In this document: in pieces, positions 1-8,836 of the stretch
Layout of the letters: every line of letters starts with the position of its first letter
Position numbering within the stretch: the stretch's first letter is position 1
DNA from: JBQTHD01 sp052390275
Lineage (GTDB): Bacteria; Actinomycetota; Acidimicrobiia; Acidimicrobiales; AC-14
DNA length: 61,437 bases
Assembly: GCA_052390275.1 (NCBI GenBank)
Contig: JBQTHD010000020.1
Location: 1-61,437 of the forward strand
Direction: 5' to 3'
Notes under the pieces: generated by a model
What the model was told of the DNA's origin: nothing
Database searches by the model: none
The model's input: the letters and a program-made list of their open reading frames with translations, nothing else
Translations under genes and position numbers: made by a program

Positions 1-116
1 TAAGCATCATCCGTTACGCCACCGAACGGACCGTCAACATCGCAGCCGCTACCCGCCAGCTCGCCCGGCAGCCCGACGCCATCCTCGACCTACTCGGCAT
101 CCCCAACCGACTTTGA
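1..116 (+). CDS. 3' end of an unidentified CDS (partial)
   Basis: An open frame enters from the window edge, with its first complete codon at base 3, and stops with TGA at 114-116. It leaves 37 C-terminal residues ending LLGIPNRL. The peptide is Ala/Arg/Leu-rich and probably helical. I do not recognise the family. It abuts a truncated IS1380-type transposase on the other strand, so it could be a C-terminus of another mobile-element protein or a host gene that received the insertion. Its upstream part is outside the window. Confidence 0.4.
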   Translation, partial: SIIRYATERTVNIAAATRQLARQPDAILDLLGIPNRL

Positions 117-476
117 AACTGACCGTGACTCCCCACCCCCGGCCAGCATCACTGCTACCTGGGTCAATAGCCTTCCCCGGTCCTGGCCCGGAGCTCGTTC
201 ACCCTTTGGGGGCACGGCGGCCGAATAGGCCGAAGTCAGACCAACCTGATCAGCCAGATTGCCCAGCAGGTGCATCCCCACCAACGAGGCCACCTGGGTG
301 TCGCCTTCGGTCACCGTGCCCCGACGAGATGCGCGTGTAGCGTTCACTTCTGAAGTGCCCTCCTTGTTCGGGTTCTGCGTGCGTCGACAACCCGCAGTCT
401 CCCCTGCTGGGAGGGCCTTTTCATGCACCCTCAGCCGTCAGGCGGCCAAGCCTCATGAAAAATCACGGCTAACTAA
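117..476 (-). mobile_element. Remnant of an IS1380-family insertion sequence
   Basis: This stretch holds the 5' part of an IS1380-like transposase reading leftwards, plus its upstream end. The motif CCTCATGAAAAATCACGGCT at about 450-470 lies where the terminal inverted repeat would be, and is followed by a short TAAC direct repeat. The other end and the catalytic two thirds of the transposase are missing, because homology stops at about base 129. The element is therefore a decayed fragment. Assignment rests on the recognisable transposase N-terminus. The terminal repeat is a guess from position and look. Confidence 0.5.
129..347 (-). pseudogene. IS1380-family transposase, N-terminal fragment
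   Basis: From a GTG at 347 the frame reads a typical IS1380 N-terminus: a segment with LLGNLADQVGLTSA, then a DRGR-containing stretch, then VAVMLAGGGE. In intact members this helical N-terminal domain precedes the DDE catalytic core. Here recognisable similarity ends at about 129 after the GGGE motif, and a dozen unrelated residues follow to a stop at 90. No catalytic Asp/Glu residues are present, so the fragment cannot transpose. An upstream in-frame start at 428 exists, but the added residues look non-coding. Confidence 0.55.
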
Positions 477-1562
477 CTAACGAAAAATTTCGATGGCCAG
501 GAATGCGACCGTCATAGTCAGGATGAAAGTTGAGCTCGCGATTAGGCCCAGTGCGGCACATCCGAGTGCCCCGGACCGAGCAGCGCGGCCGCGGATGAAG
601 AGTCCGACGCCAAGGCCGACGACCAGGCCCCCAGGCCAGGACCAGTTGGGCATCGCAAGCCGGCTCGAAAGGGCGATGGAACCCAGGGGGGTACACAACC
701 CGGCCAGAAAAAACCACGACCTGGTTATCAGTTGGTCCAGGGTGGGCCGAGGTGGTTCCTGAAGATCATCTCGCATGCGGGCCTGCTTCCATAGCTCCTC
801 CCAGATGCGGGTGACGTGGTCCTCGTCCAGAACTATGTCGTCGAGTTCCTCGAACCAGCTGCGGAGGGACCTTCCATGGACAACGGTCACCCCGCTGTCG
901 TCGATCCAGGTCTGATCACCCTCGTTTCGCGGTACCGGTGACCAGACCACGAGGACTGGTCGTACGGGCGCGCCAGAGATTGCCTTTTTGAACTGGTTTG
1001 AGACGTCCTTAGCGTTACGGCGGGCCTGCTGTACGGCTTCGGCCAGGCGGTTGACCATGAACGGTTCAGAACTGTGCTTCCCAATAGGCCATCCATGGGC
1101 CGACCACTTTGTCTCTATGACCACGACTCCAGCGGGCCCAACTGCCACATGGTCAACGTCCGCGTGTTCCCTGATCATCAGACCGTGTACAACTCGCCAG
1201 CCACTTCGTGCCAACCCACCTAGGGCGTATGCCGTTCCTTCCTCACCGGACACTCCCATGAGAGCCGATACCGCACCACTGTGGGTGAGGACCAGGAGGA
1301 GGTTCAGCCAGACCCCGGTGGTTGCACTGGCCGTGACCACGACCACGCCCCAGGGGTCGGGCAGGACCCACAGTGCAGGCAGGCCCAGGCCGGTCGAAAA
1401 AAGGGCGTTTACAACCAGGAACCGCCATGCCCGCTTGGCGTAGGTGATCTGCTGAGTCCAGACCTTCTTTCGGGCGAAGCGCGCCGTGCGGTTGTGGTCG
1501 GCCAACTCGCGCCGGCGTCGAAACTGCTCGCGCTTCGTCCGGGCCTGTGACAGCACGTCCAC
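477..1562 (-). CDS. NERD-domain membrane protein
   Basis: A 361-residue protein starting at GTG. A basic N-terminal helix (residues 1-45) is followed by two hydrophobic segments at about 46-66 and 72-92. A nuclease-related domain (NERD) covers about 105-215: GEEGT at 106-110, then DVDHVAVGPAGVVVIETKW around 135-153. The Asp137, Glu150 and Lys152 arrangement resembles the PD-(D/E)xK nuclease core. Two or three further membrane segments lie at about 285-360. NERD proteins are inferred from fold similarity to act on nucleic acid, but membrane-anchored versions have no settled role. The gene stands alone, between the IS remnant and rho. Confidence 0.75.
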   Translation of the reverse strand: MDVLSQARTKREQFRRRRELADHNRTARFARKKVWTQQITYAKRAWRFLVVNALFSTGLGLPALWVLPDPWGVVVVTASATTGVWLNLLLVLTHSGAVSALMGVSGEEGTAYALGGLARSGWRVVHGLMIREHADVDHVAVGPAGVVVIETKWSAHGWPIGKHSSEPFMVNRLAEAVQQARRNAKDVSNQFKKAISGAPVRPVLVVWSPVPRNEGDQTWIDDSGVTVVHGRSLRSWFEELDDIVLDEDHVTRIWEELWKQARMRDDLQEPPRPTLDQLITRSWFFLAGLCTPLGSIALSSRLAMPNWSWPGGLVVGLGVGLFIRGRAARSGALGCAALGLIASSTFILTMTVAFLAIEIFR

Positions 1563-2311
1563 AGTGTCTCAGTGCAGCCCGGGGCGTGGCCGGATCGAGG
1601 CCGGAGCTAGGTCGCCCGGGTCGGCGGTGCGATACCAGCAAGCGCCTTCACATCTAGAGGACTGGGCGGTCCGCCACGTCACGCTCGACGAGGGTCGGCG
1701 GTGCGCTACCAGCAAGCACCTTCACATGGCTGCGTTGGCGCGGGCGCGGGCCGGCTGCGATGTATTCCGGGACCGATCACGTCGACTTCGGCGACACGAG
1801 TACCGGACGCTGGAGGGATGACTGGCGGCGGGCGGCCGGCGAGGTAGCATTTCAGCGCCTTCCGTTCTCCGCATCCCTCGATGGGTGAGACCCAGTGCGG
1901 GTCGACCACCCAGTCGGGCCGGTGCGAGGAGGTCCGATCGCGGTAAGTACCTGAATCGAACCGGGTTCTGCCGGGGCTTATCAGCTGCTCCGATCGTGTT
2001 GCCTTTCAAGTGCTTGATTTTCGCCGGGTCCGTCCCGGAATGAATCGATTCACCCCCCAGGGCGGCCCGACGGTCGGTATTCCCACTTATCTCTCTTTTG
2101 CAAGATCTCCTTTGCAAAGATTCTCTCTTGCGAGGTGCCCACCTATGTGGTGCGTTTCCCCAGTCCCGGTCGGTCCAGCCTCACCCAGGCTGACTCCCGA
2201 CTCTCCCCTGACCAGCGCGATTCCTTCATCGGATTTCCAGGCCTCTTCCCCGCCGCGAGCAGAAGCCCAGTCGGCCTTTGGAACCGGCCCGGATTTGGCA
2301 GGTCGCGGTCG
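1563..2311. other. 749-bp intergenic region / rho leader
   Basis: No convincing gene is seen between the NERD gene and rho. Open frames here are Arg/Pro-rich and lack family resemblance or a ribosome site. The stretch holds a pair of 36-bp imperfect direct repeats (1618-1653 and 1692-1727). A pyrimidine-rich segment at about 2085-2140 contains two TTTGCAA blocks. It is long enough to be an untranslated rho leader, and rho is commonly autoregulated by attenuation in its leader, but no specific structure is demonstrated here. Confidence 0.45.
1618..1727. repeat. Two-copy 36-bp direct repeat
   Basis: Copy 1 (1618-1653) and copy 2 (1692-1727) both begin GGGTCGGCGGTGCG and end CTTCACAT. They differ at two positions (A/C at base 15 and G/A near base 27). 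The intervening 38 bp is unrelated. Read on the minus strand, each copy starts with GTGAAGG and gives a short open frame, so the repeat may be a duplicated gene start or protein-binding site. Only two copies occur. Confidence 0.7.
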
Positions 2312-4330
<2,019 letters not shown>

Positions 4331-4343
4331 TCCTGCGCCGAGA

Positions 4344-4368
4344 GGGCTCGGACTGGTTGATCGAGCCC
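4344..4368 (+). terminator. Hairpin after rho
   Basis: GGGCTCG (4344-4350) pairs perfectly with CGAGCCC (4362-4368) across an 11-base loop, 13 bp past the rho stop. Only CTT follows, so there is no U-tract. It could be a weak terminator, a processing stem or a pause site between rho and prfA. Confidence 0.3.
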
Positions 4369-4450
4369 CTTGGTCCGGGCGTCATCTGACGATGACGATC
4401 GTCTGGGTGCCAGGCACGTCCGGTGATCCCCGCGGCGTCGGGGTGGGCTG

Positions 4451-5527
4451 ATGTTCGAGCGCCTCGACGCCTTGGCCACCGAGTATGAATCTTTGCTGAC
4501 CCGCCTGGGCTCGCCGGCCGTTCTGGCGGATCAGAGGGCCCTGGTGGAGTTGACCCGGCGGCTAAAGGAACTCGAGCCGGTGGTGGCCGCCCGGGCGGCC
4601 CATGGGCGGGTGAAGGACGATCTCAACACCGCACGAGAGATGCTCGCTGAGTCCGACCCCGAGGATCGGGCTTTCCTGCGAGAACAGATCGCCCTGTCCG
4701 AGGCTCGGCTGGGGGAGTTGGAGGCCGACCTGCGCGACCTCCTGCTGCCCAAGGACCCCAACGACGACAAGAACGTGATCGTGGAGATTCGCGGGGCCGA
4801 GGGCGGCGAGGAGGCCAACCTGTTCGCCGGGGACCTGTTCTCGATGTACGGCCGCTACGCCGAGCGCCGGGGCTGGAAAGTGGAGGTCATGGGGGTCGAC
4901 CCATCGGACCGCGGCGGGTTCAACGAGGTGTCCTTCCTGGTCAAGGGGCAGGGGGTGTGGGCCGGGTTCAAGCATGAGGGAGGTCCCCACCGGGTCCAGC
5001 GGGTGCCGGTGACCGAGTCGGCCGGGCGGGTCCACACCTCCTCGGCCACCGTCACCGTTCTGCCCGAGGCGGCCGAGGTGGAGGTTCACATCGACCCCGG
5101 GGATCTCAAGTTCGACGTCTACCGGTCCACCGGCCCGGGTGGACAGTCGGTCAACACCACCGACTCCGCTGTGCGGATTACCCACCTGCCCACCGGAATG
5201 GTGGTGGCCATGCAGGACGAGAAAAGTCAACTGCAGAACCGGGCCAAGGCTCTGGTGGTGCTGCGGGCCCGGCTGCTCAAGGCCGAACAGGATCGCCAGG
5301 CCAGTGAGTTGTCCACCGCCCGACGGGGTCAGATCGGCAGCGGCGGCCGCAGTGAGAAGATCCGCACCTACAACTTCAAGGAGAACCGCATCACCGACCA
5401 TCGGATCGGGTTGACCCTCTACAACCTGGACCGGGTCCTGGCCGGGGAGTTGGAGGAGATCGTCACCGGCCTGCTGGCCGACGAGCGGGCCCGCCAATTG
5501 GCCGGCGAGGCGGATGGCCCGGGCTGA
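4451..5527 (+). CDS. prfA: Peptide chain release factor 1
   Basis: RF1 recognises UAA and UAG stop codons in the ribosomal A site and triggers peptide release. The protein is 358 residues, the family length. It shows a helical N-terminal domain, the PxT anticodon-like tripeptide as PVT at 186-188 (RF2 would show SPF), the GGPHRVQRVP segment, and the catalytic GGQ at 230-232, whose Gln is the substrate of the PrmC methyltransferase encoded next. It starts at ATG 4451. Its last 14 bases overlap prmC, so the two are probably translationally coupled. Confidence 0.97.
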   Translation: MFERLDALATEYESLLTRLGSPAVLADQRALVELTRRLKELEPVVAARAAHGRVKDDLNTAREMLAESDPEDRAFLREQIALSEARLGELEADLRDLLLPKDPNDDKNVIVEIRGAEGGEEANLFAGDLFSMYGRYAERRGWKVEVMGVDPSDRGGFNEVSFLVKGQGVWAGFKHEGGPHRVQRVPVTESAGRVHTSSATVTVLPEAAEVEVHIDPGDLKFDVYRSTGPGGQSVNTTDSAVRITHLPTGMVVAMQDEKSQLQNRAKALVVLRARLLKAEQDRQASELSTARRGQIGSGGRSEKIRTYNFKENRITDHRIGLTLYNLDRVLAGELEEIVTGLLADERARQLAGEADGPG

Positions 5528-6494
5528 GGTCACCTGGAGGGCGGTGCTGGAGCAGGCGACCAGGCGCCTTTCCTGCGCGGGGGCCGGCGACAGCCGACGC
5601 AATGACGGGTCGGCCCCGACCAGCGCCGTGTCCAGCCTTCCGGCAGCGCACGAGGCCCGTCGGATGGTGGAACAGGCCGCCGGGTGCGACGGTGGGGCCC
5701 TCTGGGCGGTGCTCGATCGCCCGGTTTCACCCCGGGCGGCGGCCTACGTGGAAGCCATGGTCGCCCGCCGCCTGGCGGGCGAACCGCTGCAGTACGTGCT
5801 GGGGGCCTGGGGTTTTCGACGTCTGGACCTTAAGGTGGACCGCCGGGCGCTGATCCCCCGGCCCGAGACCGAAGTGGTGGTTGACCGGGCACTGGAGGAG
5901 GTCGACTGGGCGATCGAGGAACGCGACCGGCTACCGGGCCACGGCGGTGGCGCCGGGTCCCAGGCGCCAAGTGACCGACTGGCGATGGCCGCCGATTTGG
6001 GAACTGGGAGCGGGGCGATCGCCCTGTCCCTGGCCGTCGAGCGATCACGGCTGCGGGTCTGGGCCAGCGACCTGAGCCCGGAGGCCCTGGCGTTGGCCCG
6101 GGCCAACCTGGCCGGGCTGGGAAGCGAGCCCGCCACCCGGGTGGCGCTGTGCCGCGGCGACTGGTTCGCCGCCCTGCCGACCGATCTGCGCGGCGCTCTG
6201 GACGTGATCGTCTCCAACCCGCCGTACGTGGGTGACGGCGAGGATCTCCCCTCCGAGGTGGCCGACTGGGAGCCGGCCCTGGCGCTGCGGGGTGGACCCA
6301 CTGGCATCGAGATCCTGGCGCAGTTGATCGCCGCCGCTCCGGTCTGGTTGGCCCGCCCCGGATCTCTGGTGTTGGAGTTGGCCCCCGCCCAGGCGGGCGA
6401 GGCCGTGGCCCGGGCGAGGGCGGCCGGAGCACGCGTGGCCGAGGTTCATCCGGACTTGGCCGGCCGGCCCCGGGTGCTGGTGGCGCGATGGTGA
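5514..6494 (+). CDS. prmC: Release factor glutamine methyltransferase PrmC
   Basis: N5-methylates the Gln of the GGQ motif in release factors, using SAM. The 326-residue protein has an N-terminal helical substrate-recognition domain, motif I DLGTGSGAIAL at about 161-171 for SAM binding, and the NPPY catalytic motif at 235-238, followed by the family pattern EPALALRGGPTG. The start overlaps the end of prfA by 14 bp, the classic prfA-prmC pairing. The N-terminus has an extra Ser/Asp-rich stretch (about 20-45) and an internal Gly-rich insertion (about 145-158) relative to typical members. Confidence 0.95.
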   Translation: MARAEVTWRAVLEQATRRLSCAGAGDSRRNDGSAPTSAVSSLPAAHEARRMVEQAAGCDGGALWAVLDRPVSPRAAAYVEAMVARRLAGEPLQYVLGAWGFRRLDLKVDRRALIPRPETEVVVDRALEEVDWAIEERDRLPGHGGGAGSQAPSDRLAMAADLGTGSGAIALSLAVERSRLRVWASDLSPEALALARANLAGLGSEPATRVALCRGDWFAALPTDLRGALDVIVSNPPYVGDGEDLPSEVADWEPALALRGGPTGIEILAQLIAAAPVWLARPGSLVLELAPAQAGEAVARARAAGARVAEVHPDLAGRPRVLVARW

Positions 6495-6516
6495 TCTGTC
6501 GGTGGAGCGAGAATCA

Positions 6517-6553
6517 GCGGTAGCGCAGCTGATCCTACCGCCAATGCTACCGT
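6517..6553 (+). promoter_or_regulatory. Candidate leaderless promoter and operator of vapBC-1
   Basis: Three related half-sites lie just before the antitoxin ATG: CGGTAGC at 6518-6524, CTACCGC at 6535-6541 and GCTACCG at 6546-6552. The first pairs with either of the others as an inverted repeat. TACCGT at 6548-6553 sits 7 bases before the ATG, the spacing of a -10 box for a leaderless transcript. VapB-type antitoxins usually repress their own operon through such palindromes, so this is the likely operator. The site is inferred from pattern only. Confidence 0.4.
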
Positions 6554-6560
6554 CGCCTGC

Positions 6561-6830
6561 ATGACTCGGAGCGATAAGCGGTCGGTGTCCCTGCCCGTTG
6601 GGTTGGCCGAAGCGATCGAAAGGGCCGCCGCCGTTGGGCACACCACGTTCAGCGGATGGCTTGCCGAGGCGGCATCGCATCGATTGCGGTTGGAGGCCGG
6701 GCAGGCTGCGTTGGCGGAATGGGAGACACAGGAGGGTCCGCTCACGCCGGGCGAACGGGCCGAGGGTCGGCTTCGGGCGCGAGCCGCCCTGGGGCGGTCG
6801 TCATCGACCGCCAGCCGGCGCACGGCCTGA
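6561..6830 (+). CDS. VapB-type antitoxin
   Basis: An 89-residue protein. The N-terminal RSVSLPVGLAEAIERAAA segment looks like a short beta strand plus helix of a ribbon-helix-helix DNA-binding fold. The C-terminal half is acidic and helical, as expected for a region that wraps the toxin. Its stop TGA shares one base with the ATG of the PIN-domain toxin (TGATG), so the two are co-translated. It is expected to neutralise the toxin and repress the operon via the inverted repeats upstream. Exact antitoxin subfamily uncertain. Confidence 0.7.
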   Translation: MTRSDKRSVSLPVGLAEAIERAAAVGHTTFSGWLAEAASHRLRLEAGQAALAEWETQEGPLTPGERAEGRLRARAALGRSSSTASRRTA

Positions 6831-7213
6831 TGGCCGGAGTCACCTACGACACCGGCGCTCTCGTGGCGGCTGAGCGCAATAACCGATCGATGTGGGCTCT
6901 TCACGCCGGATTTCTGGCTGAAGAGGTGGTCCCCACCGTCCCTGCTCCCGTCCTGGCCGAGGTTTGGCGGGGAGGGGCCAGACAGGCAGGCCTCGCTCGG
7001 CTGCTGGCGGTGTGTGAAGTTGAAGTCATGAGTGAGTCCCAGGCGAAGCGCGTCGGGGTTTTGGCCGGCCAGGCCGAAATCGACGACATCGTCGATGTGA
7101 GCGTGGTCGAGGGTGCCATTCGGCGGGGCGACGCCGTCGTTACCGGCAACCGATCCCACATCGAGGCCATCGCCGAAGCGGCTGGGACGTGGCTGCACAT
7201 CGAAGACGTCTGA
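6830..7213 (+). CDS. VapC-type PIN-domain ribonuclease toxin
   Basis: A 127-residue PIN-domain protein whose start overlaps the antitoxin stop. PIN toxins are Mg2+-dependent RNases that cut tRNA or rRNA. Visible acidic residues: Asp7 in the N-terminal TYDTGAL motif, Glu44 in VLAEVWRG, and Asp86/Asp89 in the DDIVDVSV segment. The final strand reads VVTGNRSHI where many relatives have VTSDPDDI, so the fourth acidic position appears absent. The upstream open frame back to 6656 is out of register with the antitoxin and was rejected as coding. The pair interrupts the prmC-tsaC neighbourhood. Confidence 0.8.
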   Translation: MAGVTYDTGALVAAERNNRSMWALHAGFLAEEVVPTVPAPVLAEVWRGGARQAGLARLLAVCEVEVMSESQAKRVGVLAGQAEIDDIVDVSVVEGAIRRGDAVVTGNRSHIEAIAEAAGTWLHIEDV

Positions 7214-7282
7214 TGCGGTCGTCCGGCTGGGTGCCGGGCACGCGCCGGCCGAAGTGAGGGCACGGCCGCACGACCCAAGGGG

Positions 7283-7915
7283 TCAGGCTGGGGGGGTGGA
7301 GCGCGAGGTCAGGGCCGCCATCAACTGGTCGACCGATTCCTCGAGAGTCTGGGTGTGGGTGGGCAGGACCAGTTCGGGGGCGAGCGGCGCCTCATAGGGG
7401 TCGTCCACCCCGGTCAGGCCGGAAATCTCGCCGGCCGCCTGGCGGGCGTAGAGGCCCTTGACGTCCCGTTCGGAGCAAACCTCTACCGGAGCGGCCACGT
7501 GAACCTCGAAGAAGCGCCCGTCGTGGAGGGCCCGAAGTTGGTCCCGGGCGTGGCGGTAGGGAGAGATGACCGAGCAGATCACGGTGACTCCGTGGCGGCT
7601 GAGAAGGTGGGCGACGAAGCCGATGCGGCGGACGTTGGTGTCCCGGTCGGCCCGGCTGAAGCCCAGATCGGCAGTCAGGTGCTCCCGCACTGCGTCACCG
7701 TCGAGGACCTCCACCCGCTGACCCTCCGCGACCAAGCGGGCGGCCAACGCTCGGCCCACGGTGGTCTTGCCGGCCGACGGCAAACCGGTGAGCCAAACGG
7801 TCACACCGGCGACGGAGACAGGTGCACCATCTCCAGCCGGGGAAGTCGGTACCGCCTGGCTGGCGGGTGGAGGCGCCGCTGGCGCGGTGTCGGTGAGGCG
7901 AGGGGCGGTCGACAT
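7283..7915 (-). CDS. cysC: Adenylylsulfate (APS) kinase
   Basis: Phosphorylates adenylyl sulfate to PAPS with ATP, in sulfate activation for reduction or for sulfation of polymers. The 210-residue protein has a Pro/Ala-rich leader (about 1-33), Walker A GLPSAGKTT at 44-52, LDGDAVREHL at 71-80, and the ISPYRHARDQLR segment with the family Ser. The leader suggests the true start might be internal. No cysD, cysN or reductase gene is nearby. A lone cysC next to polysaccharide genes leaves open a role in supplying PAPS for sulfation, but no sulfotransferase is visible in the window. Confidence 0.92.
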   Translation of the reverse strand: MSTAPRLTDTAPAAPPPASQAVPTSPAGDGAPVSVAGVTVWLTGLPSAGKTTVGRALAARLVAEGQRVEVLDGDAVREHLTADLGFSRADRDTNVRRIGFVAHLLSRHGVTVICSVISPYRHARDQLRALHDGRFFEVHVAAPVEVCSERDVKGLYARQAAGEISGLTGVDDPYEAPLAPELVLPTHTQTLEESVDQLMAALTSRSTPPA

Positions 7916-8140
7916 CGGGTCAGGATGCCACGGCAGACGCGCCGGCGGTTGCGGCGGTTGTCACGGCCTCCGATGCCCGGCTATCAAGCCCCAATGTGTT
8001 CCGGAGCCGAACCCGGCCCTGTTGGCAGTCGAGTCCCCGGCCCACAGGGGGCCGCCGGACCCGCCCCGGCCTGGCCAGGTCCCGGGAATCCCCCCGAAGA
8101 TCTCCTCACCCAACCAGGCTGGGCCAGGGGGTCGCTGCCG

Positions 8141-8758
8141 ATGATGGTCGACCTCCTCGATCGCCCGAGGGCATTGGACGTGGCGGTGGCGACGCTGGCG
8201 TCGGGCGGGGTGGTGGCCCTACCCACCGACACGGTCTATGGCCTGGCGGTGAGCAGCGCGGACCTCGCGGCGCGCGCCAGGGTGTTCGCCATCAAGCGCC
8301 GTCCCCAGGGGTTTGCGCTGCCCGTGCTGGTGGCTTCGCCGACGCAGGCCGGGGAACTGGTCGTGGTAGACGAACGGGCTGCCCGGCTGATGGAGCGCTT
8401 CTGGCCTGGTGCGCTGACAATCGTGCTGGAGGCCCTGGACCCCTCGGGTCCCGGGGGCGGCAGTGTCGGCGTGCGAGCGCCCGATCACGACTTCGTCCTG
8501 GAGCTGTGCCGGCGGAGCGGCCCCCTGGCCGTCACCAGCGCCAACCTCCACGGGGACGCGCCGGCCACTTCCGCCAGCGACGTGGTGGGAGCGTTGGGCT
8601 GGTCGATCGATCTGGTGGTTCACGGCCCTAGAACCGGTACGGAACAGGGCGTTGCGTCAACTGTGGTTGACGCAAGGGGCCCGGAACTGGTCCTGCTGCG
8701 GGAGGGAGCACTGGCCTGGGATCGAATCCTGGCCGCCTCCGGCCCTCGATCCGTCTGA
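8141..8758 (+). CDS. tsaC: Threonylcarbamoyl-AMP synthase (TsaC/Sua5/YrdC)
   Basis: Makes threonylcarbamoyl-AMP from Thr, bicarbonate and ATP for the t6A37 modification of ANN-decoding tRNAs. The 205-residue YrdC domain carries GGVVALPTDTVYGLA near the N-terminus, then KRRPQGFALPVLV, FWPGALTIVL and SGPLAVTSANLHGD. It lacks the extra C-terminal Sua5 domain. ATG 8141 (with a second ATG at 8144) is preceded by AGGGGG. The open frame extends far upstream, but that part is the antisense of cysC and low-complexity. Position after prfA-prmC matches common actinobacterial synteny. Confidence 0.93.
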   Translation: MMVDLLDRPRALDVAVATLASGGVVALPTDTVYGLAVSSADLAARARVFAIKRRPQGFALPVLVASPTQAGELVVVDERAARLMERFWPGALTIVLEALDPSGPGGGSVGVRAPDHDFVLELCRRSGPLAVTSANLHGDAPATSASDVVGALGWSIDLVVHGPRTGTEQGVASTVVDARGPELVLLREGALAWDRILAASGPRSV

Positions 8759-8836
8759 ACAGCACGGATGACTTGCCTGAGGCGTAGGGGCGTAGCAGGT
8801 CGATCGAAACGATCTGAATTCCGGGTGCTTGCCGCT

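Noticed and set aside
1618..1727. Possible mini CRISPR array (36-bp repeats, 38-bp spacing)
   Set aside because: Only two copies, no third repeat, no internal palindrome of CRISPR type and no cas genes in the window.
1940..1990. tRNA-like segment with TTCGATT on the minus strand
   Set aside because: The five bases each side of the T-loop-like string do not pair, and no acceptor or anticodon arm fits.
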